Positions 1-9,533 of a DNA stretch of 55,926 nt are shown piece by piece. Position numbers and translations under genes: made by a program. The notes beneath the pieces were generated by a model. The model saw nothing but the letters and a program-made list of their open reading frames with translations. It ran no database searches and was not told the origin of the DNA. This stretch comes from Anaerolinea sp. GTDB lineage: Bacteria > Chloroflexota > Anaerolineae > Anaerolineales > Villigracilaceae. The stretch is from positions 41,322 through 97,247 of the forward strand of contig DYID01000015.1 of NCBI GenBank assembly GCA_020723805.1, in the 5' to 3' direction. Numbering within the stretch: position 1 is the stretch's first letter; each line of letters begins with the position of its first letter.

Positions 1-1
1 C

Positions 2-1780
2 GAAGATCATCGCTTTGCCCTCCTGGAACTGCTGCTGATTGCACTCTGTGGAGCGGTCTGGGTAATCGAACCAGCATGGGGACTCTGGTTCCTCCCGACC
101 GCTCTACTTCCATTGGGCATCCGCCTGGTTATGGGCGGCTATTCCTTCGACGGGCGCGATGTTCTCGTCCTGCTGTTTGGAGTCACTGCCTGGGGGGGAT
201 ATTGGGCGGCGTATGACCAGACCGCTGCCTGGAGCAAGGCATGGCTGATCATGACCGCCGTTCTGCTTTATTTTTCGCTCAAGGCTCAGCCGCAGGCGAA
301 TCTTTCCCGCATATCGCTTGCATTGTTTTGTCTCGGCGTGGGTGTGGCGCTGTACTTTTTCCTCACGCACGATTTCGTTGCCCTGCCGCGCCGGCTCGAC
401 CTGGTCAACCGCCTCGGGCGCTGGATGATGAGCCTCCGCCCGCAAACCGGCTGGACGCCCATCCATCCCAACTACATCGCGGGGATGATTGCTGTCACCG
501 TTCCTTTCATCCTTTATCCGCTCGAAAACCTTCGGCGTAACCATGTCCATCTTTCACGGGTATGGTTCCTCCTGTTGGGCGGCGGGCTGACCCTTGCCGC
601 GCTTGCCCTCTTCATGTCCACCTCGCGCGGAGTGACGTTCGCCATGTTGAGCGGGGCAGGGGGCTGGCTGGGGTGGCGGCTGATTCATTCGGGCAGGATC
701 AGGCTCCCGATTAAGGGCGAAGCGTTCTTTCCCGTGCTGTTGATGATGTATCTGGGCGCGGTGGTCGCGTTCTTGTATATTGGTCCCGCCCGGTCGGGCA
801 GTCTGTTTACCGGCAATTATTACTACGGCGACGGAAGCCGCGGCGAATTGTTCAACCGAAGCCTGTATCTGCTTCAGGATTACGCACTCAGCGGCGGAGG
901 GCTTGGCGCGTTCCCCGGCTTGTATTCGCAATATCTGCTGGATATTCCTTTTTACAACGTGCCGAACAGTCACAACCTGTTTTTGGATGTGGGCATCGAG
1001 CAGGGTGTGGTGGGCGGCGCGGCTTTTTTGGGGTTGTATCTGCTGAGTTTGTGGTCGCTGGCGCAGGGGTTGGGCAGGCACAAAGACGGGCAAACCTTTC
1101 AGGCGCTTTTGCTCTTTGCCCTCATCACAGCCTTCGTTCACGGCATGGTGGACGATTATTTGTATAATGGAGCCGGCACGATGCTTTCCCTGCTCCTCGT
1201 GGGGCTGGCGGAAAATGTCCGACGGCGCGAGCCGCCTGCCGTGCACCGCGTGGACTGGCGCACCTGGCTTGCCATTGCGTTCATCTGGACGTTGGTTGCC
1301 GTGTTCAACCTCCGGCAGCTTCGCGCACTCTGGCAGGCAGACCTGGGAGCGGTTCAGTTGGCGCAAGCGGAACTGATGGGATTCCCGCAGAGCGGATGGC
1401 TGGGGGAGGAGATTCTGCCTCATCTGACGGCGGCAGACGCTTCGCTTCAGACCGCCCTGCGGCTTGATCCTGCCAACCGCACCGCCAACCACCGCCTCGG
1501 CTTGATTGCCCTGTACCGCCGCGATTTTGTCTCTGCCGCCCGCTTCCTCGAAGCCGCCCATGAGCGGGCGCCGGCGCACCGCGGCATCGTCAAAGCGCTG
1601 GCGTATTGCTATGTGTGGCTTGGAGAGGTGGAACGCGCGCAGGTCTTCCTCGCGCAAATTCCCGAAGCGGCGGAGGAACTGGATGTGTACATCTGGTGGT
1701 GGCAAACGCAAAACCGCGGCGATTTGTCTGCAAACGCAAGGCTCGCGCTGGAGTCGCTCCAGGCTCCCGCACAGCCCTGA
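2..1780 (+). CDS. O-antigen ligase/polymerase-like membrane protein with TPR-like tail (5' partial)
   Basis: Polytopic membrane protein of the Wzy/WaaL (O-antigen ligase) superfamily, expected to polymerise lipid-linked glycans or transfer them to an acceptor on the outer face of the membrane. The frame is open to base 2 without a stop, so the true start lies left of the window; the TTG at 113 is only an internal codon. Hydrophobic segments alternate from the edge to about 1240. The region 895-1060 carries the usual ligase signature: a GGGLGAF loop, then PNSHN followed by a hydrophobic segment with G-rich turns. After about 1370 the protein becomes soluble and helical (LRLDP, AARFLEAAHERAP), which looks like one or two TPR units. 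It ends 15 bases before the next gene. Family is fairly sure; ligase versus polymerase cannot be told from sequence. Confidence 0.85.
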   Translation, partial: EDHRFALLELLLIALCGAVWVIEPAWGLWFLPTALLPLGIRLVMGGYSFDGRDVLVLLFGVTAWGGYWAAYDQTAAWSKAWLIMTAVLLYFSLKAQPQANLSRISLALFCLGVGVALYFFLTHDFVALPRRLDLVNRLGRWMMSLRPQTGWTPIHPNYIAGMIAVTVPFILYPLENLRRNHVHLSRVWFLLLGGGLTLAALALFMSTSRGVTFAMLSGAGGWLGWRLIHSGRIRLPIKGEAFFPVLLMMYLGAVVAFLYIGPARSGSLFTGNYYYGDGSRGELFNRSLYLLQDYALSGGGLGAFPGLYSQYLLDIPFYNVPNSHNLFLDVGIEQGVVGGAAFLGLYLLSLWSLAQGLGRHKDGQTFQALLLFALITAFVHGMVDDYLYNGAGTMLSLLLVGLAENVRRREPPAVHRVDWRTWLAIAFIWTLVAVFNLRQLRALWQADLGAVQLAQAELMGFPQSGWLGEEILPHLTAADASLQTALRLDPANRTANHRLGLIALYRRDFVSAARFLEAAHERAPAHRGIVKALAYCYVWLGEVERAQVFLAQIPEAAEELDVYIWWWQTQNRGDLSANARLALESLQAPAQP

Positions 1781-1795
1781 TTGGACGTAACCAAC

Positions 1796-4450
1796 ATGAA
1801 ACGAACACAACGATTGACGACCGCCTTATTGACCTTTCTGCTGATTGCCTCAGCCTTCCTTGCTTCTGCGCCGCTCAGCCGTGCCCAAACCAGCCTCGAT
1901 TGGTCCACGCCGGTCAACCTTTCCTTTTCCGGCGCGGCGACCAACCCGGTCATGACGGTGGACGACCGCGGCTTCGTCCACGTCATTTGGCTGGATGATG
2001 TGGACGGCTACAAGTACGCCCAAAGCCGCGACGGCAAGACCTTTTCGCCGGCGCAGACGGTCAAATTTCCCTTTGGACCGAAAGACCCGCCGCCCATTCT
2101 GGTGCCCGGCAGGGGAGGCGTGATACACGTCTTCTGGGTTGCCGGTGCGGATCAGCGGCTTTTCTACGGGCAAGCCACAGCAGGCGACTTCCCCTACCCG
2201 CAAAACTGGGTTATGGTCACCCGCATTCAAAATTCTGTGGCAAGTTTCGACGCCATGGTGGATGCCCAGGGCGTTTTGCATATCGCCTTTATCCAAAGCC
2301 ACCTGGTGGATGACAAACCGGCCGGTGTGTACTATACCCAGTCGCCCTCGGGCGGCGGTTTCTGGACCGAACCGCGCCTGTTGTATCCCTCGGAATACTT
2401 CCGCTCGGCGACACAGAGCGACCTGTACATCCGTATCAGCACGTCGAACACTGCGACCAACCAGCAGATATATGTCACTTGGGATAACCGCGCTCAAAAG
2501 CGCGTCTTCATGGCGGTCTCCCGCAATAATGGCGCCACTTGGGGAGAAGCAAAGCAAATCAAAGGTCCGGAAGATACCGGCGGCTTCGAAACCCCGTTCA
2601 ATCTGACCGCCTCCGCCTACGGACGAGACGTGCTGCTCATCTGGCAGGTGGGCGAGCCGGGGTCCTCCAAATGCACGGTGTACAGCCAGTGGTCGAAAGA
2701 CGGAGGGCAAAACTGGGAAGACCCTGTGGCGGTGTTGGGGGGGCGCACGGAATGCCCTGTAAGCACAAAAGTCATAGACAGAAACTCCCGTTTTATGACC
2801 GTCATCTTTGTCGGGCAGGTTAGTCCCTTCATGGTGGCGTGGAACGGCACGCAATGGAGCGATGTGCAAACGCAGACGCAGCTGCCCTCCATCGTCAACC
2901 CGCTCACCTTCGACGCCATCCTGCTCGGCTGTCGTTTCGACCTCGTGTACAAAAACCGCTTGTATGTGAGCGGCTGCGATCAGGGACGCGGCGGCGACGT
3001 ATGGTTCCTCTCCCGCGAACTGACCTCCGTGGAAGACTGGTTCGCCCCCTCCGTGATTTGGGAAGAACCGATCGTGCTTTCCATCCGTTCCCAAAACCCC
3101 GAACGCATCTCGTATTTCAATACCGCACACGACGCGCAGGGCAACATCCATGCCGTCTGGATTCAATCGCCGCTTCAAGGGAACGGTGCATCCATCGAAT
3201 ATGCCCGCTGGGATGGCGAAGAATGGGCGCCTGCCGAGTCGGTCATCCCTTCGGTCGAGGGCGTGCCGACGCGCCTGTTGGTCACTGCCGACCCGCTCAA
3301 CCGGCTCCTGCTCAACTGGATTGACGGCTACAACGGCGACCTCGTCTTCAGTTGGGCAAACACCGAAAAAGCCAACCTCGCCTCCGAATGGGTGGACATC
3401 ATCGGTCTGCCGTCTCCTTCACGCCTGGTGGATGATGTGGATGTGGTGGTGGATGGCTCCGGGCGGATTGTCACCGCCTATGTCGTGCCGGTGAATGAAG
3501 AGCGTGGCATCTATATCGTCCAATCAACCGACAACGGTAAAAACTGGACTGCGCCGGTGCGCGCTTTCGACGCCGTTGCTGCCGGCTGGGAACGTATTGG
3601 CGGCGTTCGGCTGGCTCTCAGCGGAGATGGCGTTTTGCACCTGCTCTTCATCAAAAACACTGTGCGCGTCGGTCAGCCGGTTGGTTTGTACTACTCCCGC
3701 TCGGTGGACGGCGGCGCGACCTGGAGCAGTCCGCAAATCCTCAGCGAAGGCGAAATCCAATGGGCAGACATCGTCAGTTACGATGAGTCAACGATTCACA
3801 TCGTCTGGCAGGAATATGACGGATTGATCTTCGCCAACGTCTCGCAGGTCTCGCAAGATGGCGGGCAGACGTGGGGCAAGCAAAACAACGTCACCGGTGT
3901 CAACGAAGAACCGACGCACGTCGCTCTGGTGTCCAATGGCAGCGGCGTCCTGCATTTCATTCAGATCGTCAGCAAGCCCAACAGCGACGCCTACAACCAG
4001 AAAGGTCTTGTCCTTCAAGACTGGAAATGGGATGGCGTCTCTTGGAATCTCGAACTCACCAAGGACCTGCTCCTCAAAGGCACAGAGATCCAATACAACC
4101 TCGCCGCCGACCTGACTTCCAGCGGCTATCTCGGCGTTTTCATCCCGGTGGATTATGTGGACCTCGATGGAAAATTCAAAAGCGAAATCCTCACCTTCAC
4201 CCGCTTCCTCGAGGACGCCAAACCGGCTTCGTTGACCCGGGCAGTCCTCCTCCCCGTTGCCTCTGCCGACCCCGGCAATGCCCCCTCTGCCGAAATCCAA
4301 CCCACCCCCACGCCGGATTTCTCTGTCCTCTACGACGATAACATCTCTGCATCACCCCTTCAGCAAAATCTTGTTGGTTTGATTCTGTTGATTGTTGGGG
4401 TGGCAGCGACCCTCTTCCTCCTGATATGGCGCAGACCCGCAAAGCAATGA
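1796..4450 (+). CDS. Secreted Asp-box beta-propeller protein with C-terminal membrane anchor
   Basis: About 884 residues. The start at ATG 1796 gives a clean signal peptide (MKRTQR, a hydrophobic stretch, then SRAQ); the in-frame TTG at 1781 would only add five residues. The mature part carries repeated Asp boxes of the sialidase/BNR type (S-x-D-x-G-x-T-W), for example SRDGKTF, SRNNGATW, SKDGGQNW, STDNGKNW, SVDGGATW and SQDGGQTW, alternating with 'HIVW/HVIW' beta strands. This predicts one or two extracellular beta-propellers. A Pro/Thr-rich linker (QPTPTPDF) leads to a single C-terminal membrane helix followed by RRPAKQ, so the propeller is probably tethered outside the cell. Sialidase catalytic residues were not identified, so a glycan-binding or scaffold role is as likely as hydrolysis. 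The stop overlaps the start of the next gene (ATGA). Confidence 0.88.
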   Translation: MKRTQRLTTALLTFLLIASAFLASAPLSRAQTSLDWSTPVNLSFSGAATNPVMTVDDRGFVHVIWLDDVDGYKYAQSRDGKTFSPAQTVKFPFGPKDPPPILVPGRGGVIHVFWVAGADQRLFYGQATAGDFPYPQNWVMVTRIQNSVASFDAMVDAQGVLHIAFIQSHLVDDKPAGVYYTQSPSGGGFWTEPRLLYPSEYFRSATQSDLYIRISTSNTATNQQIYVTWDNRAQKRVFMAVSRNNGATWGEAKQIKGPEDTGGFETPFNLTASAYGRDVLLIWQVGEPGSSKCTVYSQWSKDGGQNWEDPVAVLGGRTECPVSTKVIDRNSRFMTVIFVGQVSPFMVAWNGTQWSDVQTQTQLPSIVNPLTFDAILLGCRFDLVYKNRLYVSGCDQGRGGDVWFLSRELTSVEDWFAPSVIWEEPIVLSIRSQNPERISYFNTAHDAQGNIHAVWIQSPLQGNGASIEYARWDGEEWAPAESVIPSVEGVPTRLLVTADPLNRLLLNWIDGYNGDLVFSWANTEKANLASEWVDIIGLPSPSRLVDDVDVVVDGSGRIVTAYVVPVNEERGIYIVQSTDNGKNWTAPVRAFDAVAAGWERIGGVRLALSGDGVLHLLFIKNTVRVGQPVGLYYSRSVDGGATWSSPQILSEGEIQWADIVSYDESTIHIVWQEYDGLIFANVSQVSQDGGQTWGKQNNVTGVNEEPTHVALVSNGSGVLHFIQIVSKPNSDAYNQKGLVLQDWKWDGVSWNLELTKDLLLKGTEIQYNLAADLTSSGYLGVFIPVDYVDLDGKFKSEILTFTRFLEDAKPASLTRAVLLPVASADPGNAPSAEIQPTPTPDFSVLYDDNISASPLQQNLVGLILLIVGVAATLFLLIWRRPAKQ

Positions 4451-5988
4451 ACACCCTCCCGCGGTTCTTCTTCATCCTGGGCTTGGCTGGCTTCGTTTTG
4501 TTGTCCTTTGGGCTGGGACCTCTGCCCGCTTCCGCCAGCCCCGCTTCCACCTGGTCGCCGGATGAAAAGGTGCCGGGCTATTTGGATGATACCTACCCCC
4601 CCTTCCTCCTCGCAGACCACAACCGCACCGTCCATGCCTTCACCAGCCAGTGGGTATATGCCAGCGGCGAACGCAACTTAGCCATCGTCTATCGTCAATG
4701 GACGCTCAAAGGCGGCTGGACGCGCCCGGTGGATATCCTCCTTTCGCCCATCGGCGGGAACGCCAATTTCATGGGCGCATATTTGGATTCCTCCGACACT
4801 ATCCACGTCATCTTCACCGCCACTGAGAATATTTCGCGCCGCACCTTCGTCTTCTACTCGCGCGCCCCCGCTTCCCTCGCTGATTTGGCGCTTGCTTGGT
4901 CTCCGCCCATCATAGTGGGCGATGGCGCACTGGGACTGAACTCCGGCGCCATTGCTGGTGACGAGCAAGGCAGCCTGGTCATCATCTACAGCGGCAGCCG
5001 CGACGGCAGCGGCGTTTATTACGTCCACTCCAAAGACGCCGGCAAAAACTGGTCCGAGCCGCAGCCTCTCTTCCTCACCTTCAGCGGCGACTTGAGCGCC
5101 TTCAGTCTGCGCCTCACCACCGGTCCCAGCCAACAGATTCGCGCAGCGTGGAACGTGGTCACCAACCTCGGCGTGGATGAAGCGTTGTACTTTGCCAGTT
5201 TCGACCCGCAAACCGCCGCCTGGAGCGCTCCGCTGGAACTGGACGAACGCATTGACCTTCCCGAATACTTCGGTCCGTCCTTCCCCGTCATCACCGATAA
5301 CGGGCGCGAGATTGTGGTCTTCTACAACGGCGGCAACCCTGTGGCGGGAAGACCCGTTGGTCCCGGGCGTCCCATCCAGCGCTCCCGCATCTCCCTCGAT
5401 GGCGGCGTCACCTGGAGCGAACCGCTCGACCCCTTCCCCTTTCATGTTGGTCGAAGCGGTGAACATGCCATGGTGTTGGACGGAAACGGAACGCCCCACG
5501 TCCTCTTCGTTCAACGTATCGAAAGCCTCGATGAAAAAGGCAGATACTCCATCGTTGGCGGCATCTGGCACAGCACATTTGAAAACAACGCCTGGAGCAA
5601 TCCCGACCGCTTTGTCACCACCCTTGCGCCTCATGATGTTCACGCCGTCATTGTGCAGGGAAACGTCATGCTGGCTGTCTGGCGTGAAGACCCCGGCGCC
5701 GGCGCAAACGGCATCTGGTATTCCTACAACATCTTGGATGCACCGGAACTGCCGGTCACGCCTCTTGCCACCGCTGTGCTGGAAATTTCTGCGCAAGCCA
5801 CTCCCACCGCATCGTCTGCGCTGATCGCATCCACCCCCACACCTCTGCCGGCGTTTCTCAAACAAGCGCCCCCCTCCGACCTGGGCAGAAACCCGGCGCT
5901 TCCCATCCTCATTGGCATTGCTCCGGTCATCTTGATCATCGTTGGGGCGATTCTCGGCTACCGTTTCCTCAACCGAGACCGCGATTAG
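4447..5988 (+). CDS. Second secreted Asp-box beta-propeller protein with C-terminal anchor
   Basis: About 513 residues from ATG 4447, which overlaps the upstream stop as ATGA. An upstream in-frame ATG at 4426 lies inside the previous gene and would put a charged extension before the signal peptide (MNTLPRFFF..., ending near PASASP), so 4447 is preferred. It is a shorter relative of the upstream gene, with Asp boxes SKDAGKNW and SLDGGVTW and repeated 'HVIF/HVLF' strands, so one extracellular propeller is predicted. A Thr/Pro-rich linker (ATPTASS, STPTPLP) precedes a single C-terminal membrane helix ending in RFLNRDRD. The pair is translationally coupled and lies next to the ligase-like gene, which fits cell-surface glycan recognition or trimming. 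No enzyme activity can be assigned. Confidence 0.87.
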   Translation: MNTLPRFFFILGLAGFVLLSFGLGPLPASASPASTWSPDEKVPGYLDDTYPPFLLADHNRTVHAFTSQWVYASGERNLAIVYRQWTLKGGWTRPVDILLSPIGGNANFMGAYLDSSDTIHVIFTATENISRRTFVFYSRAPASLADLALAWSPPIIVGDGALGLNSGAIAGDEQGSLVIIYSGSRDGSGVYYVHSKDAGKNWSEPQPLFLTFSGDLSAFSLRLTTGPSQQIRAAWNVVTNLGVDEALYFASFDPQTAAWSAPLELDERIDLPEYFGPSFPVITDNGREIVVFYNGGNPVAGRPVGPGRPIQRSRISLDGGVTWSEPLDPFPFHVGRSGEHAMVLDGNGTPHVLFVQRIESLDEKGRYSIVGGIWHSTFENNAWSNPDRFVTTLAPHDVHAVIVQGNVMLAVWREDPGAGANGIWYSYNILDAPELPVTPLATAVLEISAQATPTASSALIASTPTPLPAFLKQAPPSDLGRNPALPILIGIAPVILIIVGAILGYRFLNRDRD

Positions 5989-5997
5989 GATAACCGC

Positions 5998-7755
5998 ATG
6001 AGTTCCATCGTTGGCTTTACCGTTTTCAGCGCTTTGGAGGAAACTGCCGTCCAACGGCTCCTTGCCGCGCAGGAGCGGGCGCTTTCCCAATTTCAGCACC
6101 TTGAACGAAAAACCATTTCGCTGGGGCTGACGCGCCTGGACGTATGGGGACACCGCGCCCTTTCCGAACGCCTCCACACCCTGCCCGATGGCTCGTTCCT
6201 CGCGCTGATCGGCTCACCGCATGGCAAAGTCAATCTTGCCGATGTGCAGGACGCCATACTGACAGACCGCTTCGAACTCCCCTGGGACGGGCGCGTCATC
6301 CTGCTAAAAATCAGCGCCGACGGCAAACGCTGGACGCTGTGGAACGACTGGCTGGGGAGCATCCCGGTCTTCCACGCCGCAATCGGGCATGGACGCATCG
6401 CCTCCACGCTGGAGCCTGTTGTGGTCGCCTCAGCCGCCTACACCGCCGACGATTTTTTCTCCCAGGGCTTGGTGGCGTTACTCGTTGCCGGGCATTTTGT
6501 TTTGGATTGGACGCTCTATAAGGGGATGAAAGTCATCCCGCCCGACAGCCGCATGGAATGGGGAGACGGAGGCTTTCGCGCCGAAACGCTTTGGACGGTG
6601 CAGCCCAGCCAAAGTCGGTGGGAGGCGGGCTGGGACGACTTGGTAGACGAGATGCACGAGTTGTCCCGTCAGGCGGTCAAGCAGGCGTTGGACAATCATC
6701 CCAAATGGATTCTGCCGCTGTCTTCCGGGCTGGATTCACGCCTGATTGCCGGCGTGGCGGCGGAGGTCGGTGCGGATGCCCATGCCTATACCTGGGGCGC
6801 GCCGCACACCACCGACGCCGTGAACTCTCGAAAGATTGCCCGGGCGCTTGGGTTTCCCTGGAAACGCGTTGACCTGCCGCATGATTTTTTGGTCACCTAC
6901 ACCCCCCGCTGGGCAGACCTGTTCGGCAGTTCCATGCACTTTCACGGCATGTATCAGATGGCGTTCCTCGACCGCATTGCCTCGGAGCCGCCCGCTCCCA
7001 TCATTTCCGGCTATGTTGGCGATGTGCTGGCGGGCGATGCCGTCAAGGATTTGGATGCACTGCATAAGAACCGCAAGAGTTATCAACTCGAAAGCGATTG
7101 GTACTCTCATTGGACGGTAGATGAAGTCCGCGCTCATGCCAAATTCCCGCTTGCCGAAGCGCTGGAAGCCAACGCCGAGGAATACCAGAAGCAACTCGCT
7201 TCACTGCCAGGTGCGTTTTATCAAAAACTGCAATTCCTCGAACTCTGGAATCGCCAGCGTTTTTTCACAAGTTTCCACTCCACCCTCTCCGATTACTGGC
7301 GCGGCGCGGCGACGCCCTTCATGAATCGCGCCTATGTCCGTTTCTGCCTGTCCATTCCGCGCATGGCGTTGGATGACCGCCGGCTTCTTTCCGGCGTCTT
7401 TCGCCGCTACTACGGCAGGCTGGCAGTCATCCCCGGCACCTATGCACGCGACCCCATCATCCTTACCGGCAAATACCTCATCTTGCGTAAAATCGCCGGG
7501 ATGCTGGTGCCTGCTTTTCACCGCGGACCGCTCAAAGGTTTTGGAAACGTTCAATTGCGCATGGACATCGAATCCATTCAACACAGCGGGCGCAAAGCGC
7601 TCTGGCCTCTCTTTGAAGCTCACGACAAACTTTCCAACTGGTTGGATTTCAATTCATTGGAACGCGACTTTCAAACCATCATGACCTCTAAAGAAGATAT
7701 TCGCCCATTGCGGCGTCTGCAATCTGCACAAACGCTTGTTTACCGCCTGCTCTAG
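5998..7755 (+). CDS. Asparagine-synthetase-like protein lacking the glutaminase cysteine (copy 1)
   Basis: 585 residues, about the length of AsnB-type enzymes. The C-terminal ATP-pyrophosphatase domain has the PP-loop SSGLDSR (about residues 242-248) and an 'ISGYVGDVLAGD' segment matching the family's LSGxGGDE region. The N-terminal half keeps the Ntn-fold layout (WTLWNDWLGSIPVFHA resembles the DPLGxRPLY region), but it starts MSSIVGF where active amidotransferases start MCGI, so the catalytic Cys2 is absent. Such proteins adenylate a carboxylate and use ammonia or another amine instead of glutamine, as in beta-lactam synthetase and lasso-peptide cyclase. In this locus a sugar-acid amide is plausible, but the substrate is unknown. 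Residues about 90-223 are encoded by DNA identical to the downstream copy. It starts 9 bases after the previous stop. Confidence 0.9.
   Translation: MSSIVGFTVFSALEETAVQRLLAAQERALSQFQHLERKTISLGLTRLDVWGHRALSERLHTLPDGSFLALIGSPHGKVNLADVQDAILTDRFELPWDGRVILLKISADGKRWTLWNDWLGSIPVFHAAIGHGRIASTLEPVVVASAAYTADDFFSQGLVALLVAGHFVLDWTLYKGMKVIPPDSRMEWGDGGFRAETLWTVQPSQSRWEAGWDDLVDEMHELSRQAVKQALDNHPKWILPLSSGLDSRLIAGVAAEVGADAHAYTWGAPHTTDAVNSRKIARALGFPWKRVDLPHDFLVTYTPRWADLFGSSMHFHGMYQMAFLDRIASEPPAPIISGYVGDVLAGDAVKDLDALHKNRKSYQLESDWYSHWTVDEVRAHAKFPLAEALEANAEEYQKQLASLPGAFYQKLQFLELWNRQRFFTSFHSTLSDYWRGAATPFMNRAYVRFCLSIPRMALDDRRLLSGVFRRYYGRLAVIPGTYARDPIILTGKYLILRKIAGMLVPAFHRGPLKGFGNVQLRMDIESIQHSGRKALWPLFEAHDKLSNWLDFNSLERDFQTIMTSKEDIRPLRRLQSAQTLVYRLL
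6265..6667 (+). repeat. 403-bp direct repeat, unit 1 (within AsnB-like copy 1)
   Basis: Read base by base, this segment is identical to 8037-8439, offset 1772. On the right it diverges abruptly at ttgtccC; on the left similarity continues, with a few differences, back to about 6165. Confidence 0.95.
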
Positions 7756-7769
7756 GGAGGAAAACTTCC

Positions 7770-9533
7770 ATGCAATCCATCGTTGGCTTCACTGTTTTTT
7801 CAAATCTTCCTCAAGACCGCCTCAAGGCGCTGGAAACCGCTCACCGCCGCGCCTTGCAATACTTTCCACGCCTTCAGCGGCGTTCTTTCACGATTGGCGA
7901 AACTCATCTCGAAGTGTGGGGGCGCAACGGTATGGAAGAACGCCTCCACACCCTGCCCGACGGCTCGCTCCTCGCGCTGATTGGCTCGCCGCATGGCAAA
8001 GTCAATCTTGCCGATGTACAAGACGCCCTGCTCGCCGACCGCTTCGAACTCCCCTGGGACGGGCGCGTCATCCTGCTAAAAATCAGCGCCGACGGCAAAC
8101 GCTGGACGCTGTGGAACGACTGGCTGGGGAGCATCCCGGTCTTCCACGCCGCAATCGGGCATGGACGCATCGCCTCCACGCTGGAGCCTGTTGTGGTCGC
8201 CTCAGCCGCCTACACCGCCGACGATTTTTTCTCCCAGGGCTTGGTGGCGTTACTCGTTGCCGGGCATTTTGTTTTGGATTGGACGCTCTATAAGGGGATG
8301 AAAGTCATCCCGCCCGACAGCCGCATGGAATGGGGAGACGGAGGCTTTCGCGCCGAAACGCTTTGGACGGTGCAGCCCAGCCAAAGTCGGTGGGAGGCGG
8401 GCTGGGACGACTTGGTAGACGAGATGCACGAGTTGTCCCACAAGGCGGTTGCGGATGTCTTGAAGACCCAGCCGGAGTGGATCCTGCCCCTTTCCGCCGG
8501 GCTGGATTCACGCCTGATTGCCGGCGTCGGCGCGGAAATAGGCGCAGAGATGCTTGCCTATGCTTGGGGAGAGCCAAATGCCACCGATGTCGTCTACTCG
8601 CGCGAAATCGCCAAAACGCTCGGAATTCCCTGGAAACGGATTGACTTAAACAAAGACTTTCTGGTCACCTACACTCCCCGCTGGGCAGACCTGTTCGGCA
8701 GTTCCATGCACTTTCACGGCATGTACCAGATGAACTTCCTCGACTCTATTCCCGAAGACATGCCGTTGATTTCCGGCTTCCTGGGCGATGTCCTTTCTGG
8801 CAGCAGTCTTTTGAAACAAAAAGATGGGGCTGTCTTTTATAAAAAGGATTGGTACCTGCACTGGGGCGTCGAAGAGTTAAAGGATTTGTTGAGGGATTTC
8901 CCCCTGGATAAAACTCTGCATGAAATTCACGAAGCGCTTGGAGAGGCAGTTGCCCGCCTGCCGGGCTCGCAATTTGCCAAAAATATTCTTTTCGAGTTGT
9001 GGAATCGCCAACGGCTCTTCACCTCCTTTCAAACCAACCTTGCCTCGCATTGGAGCGGCGTTGCCACGCCCTTTCTCAACCGCGCCTATGCCCGCTTCAA
9101 TCTGTCTTTGCCGAGGGCGGTCATCGAAAATCGAAGACTGTTGGCAGATGTGTTCCGCCGTTATTATGCAAAACTGGCGGCAATCCCCGGCACCTATGCC
9201 CAGGAACCGTTCATCCGCACGGGGCGTTATCTCCTGCGCCGCCGCATCGTCGAACATCTGCCGGCGCCCCTCCATCACGGACCGTTTGCCGGCTTCGACG
9301 ACGTGCCTTTGCGCATGGATATTGACTGCATTCAGGCAGCCGGTAAAAAAGCCCTCTGGCCCCTGTTTGACACGCTTCGAGAACTCAACCAATGGCTCGA
9401 TGTCCGCCTGCTGGAGCGCGAATATCAAACCCTCCAACACTCCAGCGAAGACATCCGCCCCCTGCGGCGTCTGCAATCGGTGCAGACGCTTGCCTACCGC
9501 CTGCGCGCGGATGCAAAGGTCGTCCATTCATGA
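7770..9533 (+). CDS. Asparagine-synthetase-like protein lacking the glutaminase cysteine (copy 2)
   Basis: 587 residues; a tandem paralogue of the upstream gene, starting at ATG 7770 behind a good ribosome site (GGGAGGA). The PP-loop is SAGLDSR (about residues 241-247), and the N-terminus again lacks the glutaminase nucleophile (MQSIVGF). The N-terminal 90 and C-terminal 360 residues differ substantially from copy 1, whereas the 134 residues between them are encoded by identical DNA. The conserved SSMHFHGMYQM segment after the PP-loop is also shared. It is therefore predicted to be an adenylating amide-forming enzyme, possibly with a different acceptor from copy 1. The stop overlaps the GT2 start (ATGA), so this gene and the transferase are probably made together. 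Confidence 0.9.
   Translation: MQSIVGFTVFSNLPQDRLKALETAHRRALQYFPRLQRRSFTIGETHLEVWGRNGMEERLHTLPDGSLLALIGSPHGKVNLADVQDALLADRFELPWDGRVILLKISADGKRWTLWNDWLGSIPVFHAAIGHGRIASTLEPVVVASAAYTADDFFSQGLVALLVAGHFVLDWTLYKGMKVIPPDSRMEWGDGGFRAETLWTVQPSQSRWEAGWDDLVDEMHELSHKAVADVLKTQPEWILPLSAGLDSRLIAGVGAEIGAEMLAYAWGEPNATDVVYSREIAKTLGIPWKRIDLNKDFLVTYTPRWADLFGSSMHFHGMYQMNFLDSIPEDMPLISGFLGDVLSGSSLLKQKDGAVFYKKDWYLHWGVEELKDLLRDFPLDKTLHEIHEALGEAVARLPGSQFAKNILFELWNRQRLFTSFQTNLASHWSGVATPFLNRAYARFNLSLPRAVIENRRLLADVFRRYYAKLAAIPGTYAQEPFIRTGRYLLRRRIVEHLPAPLHHGPFAGFDDVPLRMDIDCIQAAGKKALWPLFDTLRELNQWLDVRLLEREYQTLQHSSEDIRPLRRLQSVQTLAYRLRADAKVVHS
8037..8439 (+). repeat. 403-bp direct repeat, unit 2 (within AsnB-like copy 2)
   Basis: Identical to 6265-6667. 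Because the genes on either side are clearly diverged, the identity is best explained by recent gene conversion or selection against local change. It is not a simple recent whole-gene duplication. Confidence 0.95.

Noticed and set aside
1781-1795. TTG start at 1781 for the first Asp-box protein
   Set aside because: ATG 1796 gives a standard signal peptide; the extension would place LDVTN before it.
554-1810. Long minus-strand reading frames (also 1850-3178, 4678-6177, 12596-13627, 15790-17043, 34442-36160, 37321-38835, 41228-42844 and others)
   Set aside because: They lie opposite clearly coding plus-strand genes, have unusual composition (Arg, Gly, His, Val-rich) and match no family; they are mirror frames of GC-rich codons.
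5998-9533. AsnB-like pair as a frameshifted or duplicated assembly of a single gene
   Set aside because: Both frames are intact from start to stop with separate ribosome sites, and their non-shared parts differ in sequence throughout.
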